Notes: generated by a model from the sequence alone, not told the origin. Positions 15,901 to 24,061 are shown, counted from the first letter of the stretch. The stretch: 31,313 nt of DNA from CAZCVI01 sp964502145 (GCA_964502145.1 CAZCVI010000086.1:1-31313); one strand, 5' to 3'. Translations and numbers: made by a program.

Positions 15901-16072
15901 CTTCAGGCGATGAAGAAGGATAAGGCACCATCACCATCAACCCAGGAAACGAAGTGTCAGGGAACATCTCCAAGGGCAACTTGAAAATGGAAATTATGCC
16001 CACTATTATAAATACCATCATCACCACAATCACGGTGACTGGTTTCTTAAGCGAAAATTCAGATAAATTCAC
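12968..16072 (-). CDS. RND efflux transporter, HAE1-like (pump subunit 2)
   Basis: 1034 aa, full length for the AcrB/MdtB/HAE1 class. It is an inner-membrane proton-driven exporter with twelve predicted TM segments: TM1 at about 10-30, then a periplasmic porter domain, TM2-6 about 335-530, a second periplasmic domain, and TM8-12 about 860-1015. The TM4 motif GMLVDNSIVVLENI includes the proton-relay Asp403. It starts with GTG at 16072, supported by GGAG seven nt upstream; no better ATG exists before MNLSEF. It lies 53 nt downstream of pump gene 1. Two decayed copies of its 3' end lie near 8 kb. Substrate unknown. Pairing with pump 1 in a mixed trimer, as in MdtBC, is possible. Confidence 0.93.
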   Translation of the reverse strand: MNLSEFSLKKPVTVIVVMMVFIIVGIISIFKLPLEMFPDTSFPGLMVMVPYPSSSPEEVERVITRPLEEVLSTVNNLKNINSSSSSSNARIQVEFETGTNMDMASMEIRDKIDQVRSRLPKDLERIQIRRWSTSDRPVYSFSISIPGELQKLYLLSENVIKPDLERIEGVANVEIRGIRNKQLIIALKPDQFYTSSISLLDLIDTVRNNNINISAGYLESKQRFVVRVPGEIKLVGQIQDLPLNPQGLKIKDVATVTYDYPVKEEFYRLNTRDSLSFRIYRASNANVVDVCKRVNQAIEKLRVKEPALKDMDVLTFGDQSEEILNSINDLTSSGWIGALLAVIVLLFFLRKFNSTIIIALSIPISVVFTFSLMYIYRSVFGANISINIISLSGLMMAVGMLVDNSIVVLENIFRLRQEKGYSPWQAALVGSREVSMAVTASTLTTLVVFVSLGFISGSGFGRWMKDFAITISLALIASLIISLTFIPMAGSKLLKSKAKDKAGWLSFTTRFYEKIVGWTIRTNKHKFITALAALCIFISAFWMLNNIEQEFMPSSEERSLEMNVFMPKSFSLNQMQALFGDLEKVLIAHKKELAIKHMTTDYGITNRRQGRYHGGIELYFEEVGPPQSQVKKRLKELFPQQAGITYEFGEGHGRGGHFRGVRVELVGQDFTKLTELAPLVMEKLRTIKEIDDFTSDLEGGDMQLLVKVDRKKAESSGIDSSRVARTIMSSISDRPIGKFKADDKELDIILKMEKEGGFKEEDLKNISMNTSSNRIPISAISDFSYRIGSMSINKENKKSRLRISVNTQSKGILKLTEKITALLSTIPFPEGYTWSFGADFREFQEAQSSSMMAVWLALIFIYIIMASLFESFVHPFTILLTVPLALFGVAYFFTTFGITLNNSSYLGLLTLFGIVVNNGIILIDHIRTLRRQGMVKNDAIIQAGKDRMRPILMTALTTILGVLPMALPTLMPTVFPAAQGRSAMWAPISVAILSGLTTSTFFTLIILPTFYSISDSITTRVKNKLGFETSQTIS

Positions 16073-16125
16073 GTTATATCTCCATTATTATTAAAATAAA
16101 CGGGCGGTACAGCCACGGCAAACAA

Positions 16126-19100
16126 TCACGCTTCACTGTTCTCTATGCTTTCTGCTACCGCTACCGGTTTGTCTTTGACCAGTACACTGTATACAATAGG
16201 AATGAAGAATAGAGTTAAAAAGGTTCCGAAAACCATGCCACCAATCAACGTGACCGCCAAAGGAATCCGAATCTCAAAACCCTCTTTAAAATCCAACGCC
16301 ATGGGCAATAATCCCAGCACGGTGGTGATTGTAGTCATCAGAATAGGCCGCCAGCGCACCCGCGCTGCCGTGATGATGGCCTGGTATTTATCCATGCCCT
16401 CGGATTGCAACTGCCCGGTATAATCGACCAACACAATAGCATTGTTCACAATCACGCCGGCTAAAATAATCAAGCCAATCAAGACGATCACATTCAACGA
16501 TATCCCGGTAGCAAACGCGGCAATGGCCACACCGATCACGCCCAAAGGAATGGTAAACATGATGACAAAGGGCTTCTTAAAGGACTCGAACTCCGACGCC
16601 ATCACGAGATAAACCAGGAATATAGCCAGGGCAATGGCAAAAATCATGGATTTAAACGCGACATCCATCTCCTTGCTCTGTCCAGCCAGATAAATATTGA
16701 AGTCTTCCGGTTTCTTGATCTCGCGTCCCATTTCCAAAATTTTCGTGGTCGCGGCTTCCAGACCAATACCGGAAATATTCCCGGTGATCACAGCGGATTT
16801 CTGTTGAAAAATACGGCGTATTTCCGCTGGGCCATCTTTGATATAAATATCCGCCACAGCCTTGATGGGCACGACGATACCCAGACCATTACGAATACTC
16901 AAACGCTGGATTTTCTCCACATCGTCACGGGAATCCTCGGAAATCCGCACGCGGATATCCACTTCGCGATCACTTTCAATGAACTTAGTGGCGACATCAC
17001 CCTCGATTTTACTGCGAATCTGACTGCCCACACTATTAATGGTCATGTTCTGCGACGCCAGTTTGGCACGGTTAAAGACAATCTGCACTTCCGGGTAACC
17101 CTCTTCCATGCTGGACTTCAAATCAGTCAAACCAGGAATACCACGAATTTTCGCCATTAATTCATCGGAAACCCGTTTTAATTCCTCCAGATTCATACCG
17201 GAAACCACCACTTCCAACGGCGCATTAAAAGAGAATAAACGGGGTTTGTAGATTTTTACCTTCACATTGGAAAACTGGTCCATTTCCTTGCGTAAGCGGT
17301 CCATGACTTTATCTTCGGCATTACCGAGGATGCCCTTTTTCAAGCGCACGGTGAATTCGGAGAGATTCTCCATCTCTTCTTGAAACGTCATACCACCACG
17401 GGAACCTTTGCCAATCAATTCATAGAGACTATCTATTTCCGGGTATTTTTTTAATCGTTCCGAGATGGTGGAGATGACCTGGGCATTTTCTTTTAAGGTG
17501 GTGCCCGGTTTGAATTCCACATCCATCAGGAACTCGCCCTGGGAGATCACGGGAATCAACTCTTTGTGCATCAAACTGGCAATACCGAGCGACAGGATAA
17601 ACATGACCAATACCAAAACCAACACGGTTTTTTTATGGTTCATTGAAGCGACCTGGAGCCGTTGATAGGTATTAAAAATGTAATCGTGAACCTTGTCCAC
17701 TGGTTTGAACACTTTCACAAAGAAGTGATTCAGTCTTTCCTTGGAGTTTTTCCGGCGCAGGGTGGCGTAGAGCATGGGCACCAGGGTTAGTGAAGCCATT
17801 AACGAGGCAAGCAAGGAAAAGGTAACAGTCATAGCCATATCTTTAAACAATTGCCCGGCAATTCCCTCGACAAACACGATGGGAAAAAAAACAGCGACGG
17901 TAGTAAAGGTGGAGGCGGTGACTGCACCGGCGACCTCTGAAGTTCCTTTTAAAGCGGCATTATACCGGTCCATACCCTGGTCTTGGAACCGTTGAATGGC
18001 TTCCAACACGACGATGGAGTTATCGACCAACATTCCGATGCCCAGGGCAAGACCGCCGAGGGAAATAATATTCAAGGATATCTCAAAGGAGAACATCAGG
18101 AAAAACGTGATGATAACGCTGATGGGAATGGCCAGACCAATGATGATGGTGCTACGCGCATTCTTGAGGAAGTAAAGCAATACCAAAATGGCGAGAATAC
18201 CGCCCAGAATGGCAGTGGAAATAACTTCATCAATGGTACTTTTAATAAATTTGGCCTGATTGGTGATCACGCGGTAGTTCATATCGTGGGGTTTGAAGAA
18301 CGAGGTTTCCAATTTCGCCAGACGTTGCATGACGGCCTCGGCCACAGTCACGGTATTGGCATCGGCGGCGCGGTAAATCGCGGCTTCGATACACTCTTTG
18401 CCGTCGATACGGGAGATGACCTTGCGTTCTTTAAAACCACGGAACACCTTGGCAATGCTGCCCAGTTTGATGGGTACATCGTTGCGTTTTTCAATGATAA
18501 TCTCGCTGATTTCCGGCACCGTTTTGAATTCGTTGACCGTGCGCACCAGGAATTGGTTGTCCGATTGTTTCAGAATGCCAGCCGAGAGGTTGACGTTTTC
18601 CTGTTCCAGGCGGTTGACCACCGTGGAAATGGGAATATTCAACTGGCTTAACTGTGTTTCGTCGATATCAATATGAATCTCGTCTTCCAGTCCGCCAGAA
18701 ATCGAACAGGCCGCCACACCAGCGATATTTTCCAGGGATTGTTTGATATCCGTTTCCGCCAGATAGCGAATGCGCGAGAGTTCCAGGTCACCCGTGATGC
18801 CCAGTTTAATAATCGGGTCCGTATTCGGATTATAGCGGAGAATAATAGGTTTTTGGACAGTGGTGGGCAGGTTGAGCAGGTCCAGTTTTTCGCGGACCTT
18901 CAGCGTGGCAAAATCCATGTTGGTATTCCAGCCGAATTCCACGGTCACTTCCGACAATTCCGCTCTGGAGACCGAGGAGATACGCACCACGTTATCGACC
19001 ACGCCCACTGCCTCTTCAATCGGTTTTGAAATAATATGTTCGATTTCCGATGGTGCCGTGCCCGGGTAATCCGTTTTGATGGTGAGGGTGGGATAAGTAA

Positions 19101-19218
19101 TGGTGGGCAGGAGGTTGAGGGTGAGCTTGGAATAGGAAATAAACCCGAAGATCAGGGCGGCCACGGTGAACATAAACACCGATACGGGGTGATTAATGGA
19201 AAATTTTACGATTTTCAT
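16126..19218 (-). CDS. RND efflux transporter, HAE1-like (pump subunit 1)
   Basis: 1030 aa, full length. The N-terminal FSINHPVSVFMF and the NLLPTITYPTLTI / YPGTAPSEIE segments are typical of the hydrophobe/amphiphile efflux family. The TM4 motif GMLVDNSIVVLEAI carries Asp399 for proton relay; repeated TM bundles lie at about 335-540 and 860-1010. It overlaps the membrane fusion protein gene by 4 nt (ATGA), showing translational coupling, and is followed after 53 nt by a second RND gene. Order MFP-RND-RND resembles mdtABC. No outer-membrane channel gene follows, so the pump must borrow a TolC-like protein from elsewhere. Substrate unknown. Confidence 0.94.
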   Translation of the reverse strand: MKIVKFSINHPVSVFMFTVAALIFGFISYSKLTLNLLPTITYPTLTIKTDYPGTAPSEIEHIISKPIEEAVGVVDNVVRISSVSRAELSEVTVEFGWNTNMDFATLKVREKLDLLNLPTTVQKPIILRYNPNTDPIIKLGITGDLELSRIRYLAETDIKQSLENIAGVAACSISGGLEDEIHIDIDETQLSQLNIPISTVVNRLEQENVNLSAGILKQSDNQFLVRTVNEFKTVPEISEIIIEKRNDVPIKLGSIAKVFRGFKERKVISRIDGKECIEAAIYRAADANTVTVAEAVMQRLAKLETSFFKPHDMNYRVITNQAKFIKSTIDEVISTAILGGILAILVLLYFLKNARSTIIIGLAIPISVIITFFLMFSFEISLNIISLGGLALGIGMLVDNSIVVLEAIQRFQDQGMDRYNAALKGTSEVAGAVTASTFTTVAVFFPIVFVEGIAGQLFKDMAMTVTFSLLASLMASLTLVPMLYATLRRKNSKERLNHFFVKVFKPVDKVHDYIFNTYQRLQVASMNHKKTVLVLVLVMFILSLGIASLMHKELIPVISQGEFLMDVEFKPGTTLKENAQVISTISERLKKYPEIDSLYELIGKGSRGGMTFQEEMENLSEFTVRLKKGILGNAEDKVMDRLRKEMDQFSNVKVKIYKPRLFSFNAPLEVVVSGMNLEELKRVSDELMAKIRGIPGLTDLKSSMEEGYPEVQIVFNRAKLASQNMTINSVGSQIRSKIEGDVATKFIESDREVDIRVRISEDSRDDVEKIQRLSIRNGLGIVVPIKAVADIYIKDGPAEIRRIFQQKSAVITGNISGIGLEAATTKILEMGREIKKPEDFNIYLAGQSKEMDVAFKSMIFAIALAIFLVYLVMASEFESFKKPFVIMFTIPLGVIGVAIAAFATGISLNVIVLIGLIILAGVIVNNAIVLVDYTGQLQSEGMDKYQAIITAARVRWRPILMTTITTVLGLLPMALDFKEGFEIRIPLAVTLIGGMVFGTFLTLFFIPIVYSVLVKDKPVAVAESIENSEA

Positions 19219-20465
19219 CTGAGGATTTTTACCTTCATTTTATCTTTCAAGATTTCTGTGCCCACAGTCACCACCCGTTCGCCTTCTTGTAAACCGTCCA
19301 GGATTTCCATCACGTCTTTTTCCGCGATGCCTGTTTTAACCAGTCGTTTGGAGACTTCCCGGCTTTCGCGTGAGAAGACAAAAACAAAGGCCTGGTTATC
19401 TTTATAGTTCAGGCTTTTTTTCGGGACTACCAGTGCATTGGGGGTGTTGCTGATGAGGATTTTTGTTTCCACGAACATGCCCGGTTTGAGTTGCCGGGTT
19501 TTGTCGAAGACTTCTATTGTTACTTTGATCGTGCCGGATTGCACGTCGATGCGGGGGTTGATCAGTTTGATATTGCCGTTGAAGATTTTGCCGCTTAGAG
19601 CATCTGTGAACACTTCTGTTTCCATGCCTGTTTTTAGATTGACAATATCCGAGCTGGGCACGAAGACTTTCACCAGTAGCGGCGAAAAATCTTCTACAGT
19701 GAAGACCTGTTGGTTCATATTGACGCGGGTGCCAACTTCTATGGTGCGGGCCGTGATATATCCTTCAGCCGGGGCCTTGATTTTGGTATAGCTCAGTTGC
19801 AGTTGCAGGCCCTTGAAATTTTCTAATTTGGCCAGGTGGTCCAGTTTTGTTTTATTATAGGTGGCTTGGATGATTTGGAACTCTTGGTCCGAGATCATTT
19901 TGGTATCGCGCAGTTCTTCGCCCCGTTTATAGTTTATTGCTTCGTCTTGCAGCGTCAGTTTGGCTTGTTCCAGTTGGATTTGGGCTTGTTTGTAGCTAAC
20001 CTGGATTTCCGTATCGTCTAACAGGGCCAGCGTCTCGTCTCTTTTTACCTCGTCTCCTTCTTCGCGCACGATTCGTTTGACATAGGCAGAGAGGCGGGAG
20101 TAGACTTCCACTTTTCGTTCTGGTTCGACCACGCCGTTGAGAACCAGGAAAGCATTGATCAGTTGGCGTTTCGCTGGTTCTATCTGGACAGTTGGGGCAT
20201 CGCCGCTGTTTTTCATATTGGCCAGCATTTCTTTGACTCGTTCTTTGGGAATGCGGCCGCTTTTGATCGCTTCTCTCAAACGTGCCGGGATTTCCGGGCT
20301 ATTAATATCTATTTCGCCGCCTTTTTTTCCTTGTTCCCCCGCGCTTTTTTCACCTTTTTCGTTCTTTTCACCCGGTTGGGGTGTATCAGACTGGCTGTTT
20401 TTGCCACAGTAAGGGAAGAGGAAAACCAACACCATCACGCAAAACAATATACAATATTTCTTCAT
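19215..20465 (-). CDS. RND periplasmic adaptor (membrane fusion protein)
   Basis: 416 aa. It links the inner-membrane pump to an outer-membrane channel. The start at 20465 is chosen because AGGAG lies 9 nt upstream and a signal sequence begins here (MKKYCILFCVMVLVFLFPYC); an upstream open frame runs into the tRNA and has no support. Cys20 after FPY may be a lipidation site, though it is not a perfect lipobox. Residues 25-55 are a charged Glu/Lys/Gly-rich linker. A lipoyl-like half-motif (SAYVKRIVREEGDEV), a coiled-coil hairpin (about 160-225), the matching lipoyl half (KAPAEGYITARTI), a beta-barrel and a membrane-proximal domain follow in the standard MFP order. It is the first gene of the efflux operon. 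Confidence 0.93.
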   Translation of the reverse strand: MKKYCILFCVMVLVFLFPYCGKNSQSDTPQPGEKNEKGEKSAGEQGKKGGEIDINSPEIPARLREAIKSGRIPKERVKEMLANMKNSGDAPTVQIEPAKRQLINAFLVLNGVVEPERKVEVYSRLSAYVKRIVREEGDEVKRDETLALLDDTEIQVSYKQAQIQLEQAKLTLQDEAINYKRGEELRDTKMISDQEFQIIQATYNKTKLDHLAKLENFKGLQLQLSYTKIKAPAEGYITARTIEVGTRVNMNQQVFTVEDFSPLLVKVFVPSSDIVNLKTGMETEVFTDALSGKIFNGNIKLINPRIDVQSGTIKVTIEVFDKTRQLKPGMFVETKILISNTPNALVVPKKSLNYKDNQAFVFVFSRESREVSKRLVKTGIAEKDVMEILDGLQEGERVVTVGTEILKDKMKVKILR

Positions 20466-20554
20466 TTTTTTATACTCCTGGTCAATGTAAGAATCGCGGT
20501 TTAATTGGTCTTGGTCGCTGTTTTGCGGGGACCCGAAAAATAAACGCAACTCTT

Positions 20555-20595
20555 TTATCATAAGTGATAACATTTGATGTCTTGTTTTCTTGCAA
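20555..20595 (-). promoter_or_regulatory. Promoter with overlapping palindromic operator for the efflux operon
   Basis: Minus strand: TTGCAA (20595-20590), 17-nt spacer, TGTTAT (20572-20567). A 16-bp palindrome TTATCA-TAAG-TGATAA (20555-20570) covers the -10 and the transcription start, the usual place for a TetR/MarR-type repressor. No regulator gene is adjacent, so the binder is unknown. Confidence 0.4.
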
Positions 20596-20693
20596 ATTTT
20601 TATTCCATATTGAAATTTACAAGTTATACGGGAAAGGGGAGAGTATAGTTTTCTTTTATTTGGAGGGTAAGTGGGAAATAGGGGGTGAACATC

Positions 20694-20775
20694 TGCGAAA
20701 GGGGGGACTCGAACCCCCACACCTCGCGGTACCAGATCCTAAGTCTGACGCGTCTGCCAGTTCCGCCACTTTCGC
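20694..20775 (-). tRNA. tRNA-Leu (anticodon TAG)
   Basis: 82-nt class II tRNA with long variable arm: acceptor GCGAAAG/CTTTCGC (20775-20769 / 20701-20695), D-arm with GCGG...AACTGGCAGAC, anticodon loop CTTAGGA (TAG at 20741-20739), variable arm, T-arm GGGGG-TTCGAGT-CCCCC, discriminator A at 20694. CCA is not encoded. A likely promoter on the minus strand has TTTGGC (20814-20809), 16 nt, TATACT (20792-20787). Confidence 0.93.
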
Positions 20776-20876
20776 AAACTTAAAACAGTATAACAGGAAT
20801 GTTATGTTGCCAAAATACCATGGTTTCAAGATAAAGTCAACCCCAAAAAAGAATTGCGGGAAAATGGAAGGTGCGA

Positions 20877-20905
20877 TTGAAAATTTCACAACATTGATTT
20901 ATAAT
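20877..20905 (+). promoter_or_regulatory. Consensus promoter of the Rpn-family remnant (leaderless)
   Basis: TTGAAA (20877-20882), 17-nt spacer, TATAAT (20900-20905), only 7 nt before the ATG at 20913, so the message would begin at or next to the start codon. Confidence 0.7.
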
Positions 20906-20912
20906 AGATAGT

Positions 20913-21319
20913 ATGAACACGGATACGAAAATAAAAAAATCTGTGGCGACGTCGCCAGCCAGCAGAAACAAGTACGACTCTGCCTGGAAGCATATCATTC
21001 GCAGTCTTTTTGAAGATTTTCTGGAGTTCTTGTGCCCCGAGATTCACGAGACCATTGATTTTTCCAAGAAGATCACGTTTTCCGTGTCCCGGATATATAC
21101 AAGGAGAGTATAAGACAAGTTGTCCTTGAGGCAGAGGAGGAATTTAAAATGGATTATGAACTCTCATGGGTACGAGACGCCGCAAATAAAGCTGCAAAAG
21201 AAGCTGCAAAAGATGCTTTTATAAAAACAGCCAAGAATTTGTTAAAGATGGGCTTGGATATCGGAAAAATAGCGGAGGCTACCGGATTAAAAAAAGCAGA
21301 AATCGAAAAGCTCGCGTAA
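20913..21319 (+). pseudogene. Decayed Rpn/YhgA-family PD-(D/E)XK protein (transposase-like)
   Basis: The first 60 residues (YDSAWKHIIRSLFEDFLEFLCPEI...IDFSKK) are the conserved beginning of Rpn-family putative transposase/nuclease proteins. The frame then breaks around 21095-21110. In another frame the characteristic C-terminal end appears: KESIRQVVLEAEEEF, an Ala/Lys-rich segment, then AAKNLLKMGLDIGKIAEATG-like and a final Glu-Lys-Leu-Ala before TAA at 21319. Roughly 150-200 central residues, including the nuclease core, are missing. An internal deletion plus frameshift has left only the two ends, while the promoter is still perfect. Family members promote RecA-independent recombination; this copy cannot be catalytic. 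Confidence 0.8.
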
Positions 21320-21486
21320 CAGCCCGGTAGATACCATATCAACATTCATGCTGATTCTGAAAACGTAGAAATGCTTTAAAAAAATGAATATGGTAAATGG
21401 GTGCGTCCGTTGAGAAAAGGGTTCCAAGGGACGCAGTGTTTCGTGGTTTAATAGATTTGGCGGTAAATCCAGGAGATTTAACTGTA

Positions 21487-21515
21487 TTGCCTGGGTATTT
21501 AAAATATGATATAAT
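21487..21515 (+). promoter_or_regulatory. Promoter of the CaCA antiporter gene (leaderless)
   Basis: TTGCCT (21487-21492), 17-nt spacer, TATAAT (21510-21515). The ATG at 21522 lies 6 nt after the -10, at the expected transcription start, and no Shine-Dalgarno is present. Confidence 0.65.
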
Positions 21516-21521
21516 TTTATT

Positions 21522-22478
21522 ATGATAATAGCACTCATTTTAACAGTAGTTGGCATTGCCCTTGTCGTAAAGGGCGCGGATTTTCTTGTGGATGGCGCAT
21601 CTTCGGTGGCCAAGCGGTTTCGGATTCAGGAGATCGTGATTGGGTTAACCGTGGTGGCTTTTGGTACATCGGCCCCGGAGTTAGTGGTCAATGTGATTGC
21701 CAGTGTTGTTCATAAAAATGATATTGTTTTGGGTAATATCATTGGCAGTAATATTTTTAACACCCTTTTTATATTGGGCGTGGCTGGCTTGATTTGTCCT
21801 TTGGAGGTTATCCAGAATACCGTGCGCAAGGAAATCCCGTTTGCGTTTATTGCCGGGGCGCTGTTATTATTGATGACCAACGACCGCATTTTTTCGCCTG
21901 CTTCCGTCAATGTGCTCTCGCGGATTGACGGGTTAATCTTATTGGGTTTGTTTGGTTATTTTATGTATTATACCTTTGTGTTGAGCAAGACAAAGGCTAC
22001 CGGGTCCAATCAGATAAAAATACTGTCGCCGCTCAGGACATGGGCGTATCTGTTGCTGGGATTTGCCGGGTTATTTTTTGGCGGCAAGTTAGTAGTGGAC
22101 AATGCCGTGGTGATTGCGCGGATTTTGGGTGTGAGTGAAAAATTGATCGCGTTGACTATTGTATCGGCTGGGACCTCTTTGCCAGAACTGGCGACTTCTG
22201 CTGTGGCCGCTTATAAAAAGCGTTTTGATTTGGCCGTGGGAAACGTGGTGGGTTCCAATATCTTTAATATTCTTTTTATCTTGGGGATCAGCGCCGAAAT
22301 CTCACCCGTTCAGTATAACACCGCCTTCAACTTTGATCTAATAGTTTATCTGATCGCCACGTTGATGTTATTTATTGCCATGTTCACCTTCAAGGTACAC
22401 AAATTGGACCGGCGCGAAGCAGCGGTCTTTTTGCTGGGTTATATTGCCTATCTGGTTTATATCATATCCTTGAAATAA
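21522..22478 (+). CDS. CaCA-family calcium/sodium antiporter
   Basis: 318 aa inner-membrane protein of ten predicted TM helices arranged as an inverted repeat. Both alpha motifs are intact: GTSAPELVVN (49-57; ion-coordinating Glu53) followed by GNIIGSNIFN, and GTSLPELATS (217-226; Glu222) followed by GNVVGSNIFN. This matches the bacterial YrbG-type antiporters, which exchange Ca2+ (or K+) for Na+ or H+; which ions are used here is unknown. The ATG sits at the predicted transcription start, so translation is probably leaderless. A small retropepsin-like gene follows after 22 nt and may be cotranscribed. Confidence 0.93.
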   Translation: MIIALILTVVGIALVVKGADFLVDGASSVAKRFRIQEIVIGLTVVAFGTSAPELVVNVIASVVHKNDIVLGNIIGSNIFNTLFILGVAGLICPLEVIQNTVRKEIPFAFIAGALLLLMTNDRIFSPASVNVLSRIDGLILLGLFGYFMYYTFVLSKTKATGSNQIKILSPLRTWAYLLLGFAGLFFGGKLVVDNAVVIARILGVSEKLIALTIVSAGTSLPELATSAVAAYKKRFDLAVGNVVGSNIFNILFILGISAEISPVQYNTAFNFDLIVYLIATLMLFIAMFTFKVHKLDRREAAVFLLGYIAYLVYIISLK

Positions 22479-22500
22479 TCCCTTAAAAAAAGGTGGTGTC

Positions 22501-22887
22501 ATGGGACGAATCGTTGTTAATGTTGGTATAAAAAATTTATTTGAACCTGAGTCTTCAATTCATTGTGATGCGTTGGTTGATACAGGCGCTGGGTATTTGG
22601 TTTTACCCACAAAATGGAAGGATCGGCTTGGGAAACTGAATTCGATCAGAACAATAGACTGTGAAACCGCAACACAACAATTAGTTAAGGCTGAAGTGTG
22701 CGGCCCGGTGGAAATAAAAATGGAGGGCTTTGAACCAATTTACAATGAAGTTTTATTTCTTGACATGGAGCCGGTAGATGGAATCTATGAACCTTTACTT
22801 GGATACATCATCCTTGAACAGTCGCAAGCAATAGTAGATATGGTAGGGCATCGCTTGGTTCATATAAAAAAAGCTGATTTAAAATAA
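22501..22887 (+). CDS. Retropepsin-like (clan AA) aspartic protease family protein
   Basis: 128 aa, no signal peptide. The motif ALVDTGAGYLVLP with Asp27 (DTGA, 27-30) and the downstream hydrophobic-hydrophobic-Gly element (PLLGYIILEQ, about 98-107) are the two halves of the retropepsin-like fold, which is active as a dimer. Many bacterial proteins of this size are annotated only by this fold, and the natural substrate is unknown. AGGTGG lies 5-6 nt before the ATG. The gene follows the antiporter by 22 nt, which suggests one transcript, but no functional link is evident. Confidence 0.8.
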   Translation: MGRIVVNVGIKNLFEPESSIHCDALVDTGAGYLVLPTKWKDRLGKLNSIRTIDCETATQQLVKAEVCGPVEIKMEGFEPIYNEVLFLDMEPVDGIYEPLLGYIILEQSQAIVDMVGHRLVHIKKADLK

Positions 22888-22889
22888 AC

Positions 22890-22939
22890 GTAACTGTTCA
22901 AGCTATAGGCGATGGGCTACAATCAAACCGGATTTAAGA
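22890..22939. repeat. 50-bp dispersed repeat, copy A
   Basis: GTAACTGTTCAAGCTATAGGC...CTACAATCAAACCGGATTTAAGA matches 31263-31313 with one indel and several transitions. Both copies lie directly downstream of a plus-strand stop codon, 3 nt after it here. Confidence 0.85.
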
Positions 22940-22946
22940 AAAGACC

Positions 22947-23033
22947 CCCACGAATTTTACGAATTAACACGAATTAAAAGGAAATAAACGTTTTTATTCC
23001 GATAAATTCGTGATAATTCGTGTAATTCGTGGG
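22947..23033. repeat. AATTCGTG-family palindrome (full copy)
   Basis: Arms 22947-22975 (CCCACGAATTTTACGAATT...) and 23005-23033 are complementary over 29 nt with two or three mismatches; the loop contains GGAAATAAACG. Half copies are at 1499-1570 and 24062-24097. The remaining gap to 23128 contains no gene. Confidence 0.9.
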
Positions 23034-23128
23034 CAACTCTTTTTCTTTGTTTCATCTATTGCTCCTGAACGGCAGGTATGAAACGGGGAACTGTGCCTGC
23101 AAAACTAACTGTTATGGTAGGAGATGAT

Positions 23129-24031
23129 TTATAGGCATTCTTTTTGAACGGTTTTAACCATGGCTTCGAGGTTGATCATCAGGGCTTCTTTTGGGCCTAA
23201 CAGGGTGGGTTTGGGGAATTCCTGGTGAAAAAGAGTTTCGGCGATGATGGGGATGGGGTCACCGGTGTGAAGGAGGCGGATGATTTCGTCGCGGGTTTGA
23301 CGGGTGCGGGCCAGGGAGTTTTGGAGATGGGTTTTTACAGTGGTTTCACCTTTAATGAGACGGTTGTGGGCGAAGGCGAGGGTATGGGCATTGAGGGTGA
23401 GTAATTTTTCCAGGGAGTGTTCGTATTGCAGGTAACTGGAAAGAAACAGGGGTTTGATGGTGCCGTTTTGTTCAAGAACACCTACGGAATCACCGGGGAA
23501 CAGGATACGTTGGGGATGTAAGAGGTAGGCGGCGGAACATTGGGTGTGGCCGGGCACATCAAATACTTCAAAATAGAATGAATCATCGACAGGTATCCGG
23601 TCACCCTCGCGTAGGGGGCGAAGATTCTCCAGTTTTCCAAAGGTAGTATCGGAAGTGTCACCTGTCATTTTTTTATAATCTTGGTTTAGGCGATTGATGA
23701 AGGTGATTACCTTATCTTTTTGCAGTAATTCGACAGCCCGCTCTGAAGCGTAAACATTGAAGTGGTATTTTTGTTGCAGATAGTATGAAGCGCCGGTATG
23801 GTCCCAATGGGTATGGGTTAAAAGCAGGGTGTGAATCCATTCGTCGCTTGGACTGCCGGTGTCTGCCAGCACTTGGTTGATATTGGTATAGAATTCATTG
23901 GCTCTGGCGGTGACGCCGCTGTCCAGTAAGAAGTTTTTATGCCCTTTAATAATATAGAGGGGGAACATTTTATCATACAATACGATGACGTTTTTCTGTT
24001 CATCGAGAAAATCGTAATTCCTGGTAACCAT
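23129..24031 (-). CDS. MBL-fold metallo-hydrolase
   Basis: 300 aa, no signal peptide, cytoplasmic. The metallo-beta-lactamase zinc motif THTHWDH is at 72-78 (His73, His75, Asp77, His78), the third-strand His162 is in VPGHTQCS, and the bridging Asp181 is in FPGDSVG. It resembles glyoxalase II-like and lactonase-like single-domain hydrolases with a C-terminal helical extension (205-300); the substrate is not predictable. AAGGAG lies 9 nt upstream of the ATG. It is the last of three minus-strand genes after malQ and the gamma-glutamyltransferase gene, but an 80-nt gap with a repeat half-element separates it, so cotranscription is uncertain. Confidence 0.88.
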   Translation of the reverse strand: MVTRNYDFLDEQKNVIVLYDKMFPLYIIKGHKNFLLDSGVTARANEFYTNINQVLADTGSPSDEWIHTLLLTHTHWDHTGASYYLQQKYHFNVYASERAVELLQKDKVITFINRLNQDYKKMTGDTSDTTFGKLENLRPLREGDRIPVDDSFYFEVFDVPGHTQCSAAYLLHPQRILFPGDSVGVLEQNGTIKPLFLSSYLQYEHSLEKLLTLNAHTLAFAHNRLIKGETTVKTHLQNSLARTRQTRDEIIRLLHTGDPIPIIAETLFHQEFPKPTLLGPKEALMINLEAMVKTVQKECL

Positions 24032-24061
24032 ATCAAATTGCTCCTTAGTCGCTTTTTCTTT

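Noticed and set aside
20466..20720. 85-residue N-terminal extension of the adaptor protein
   Set aside because: It would include operator, promoter and part of the tRNA-Leu gene; AGGAG and a signal peptide support the start at 20465.
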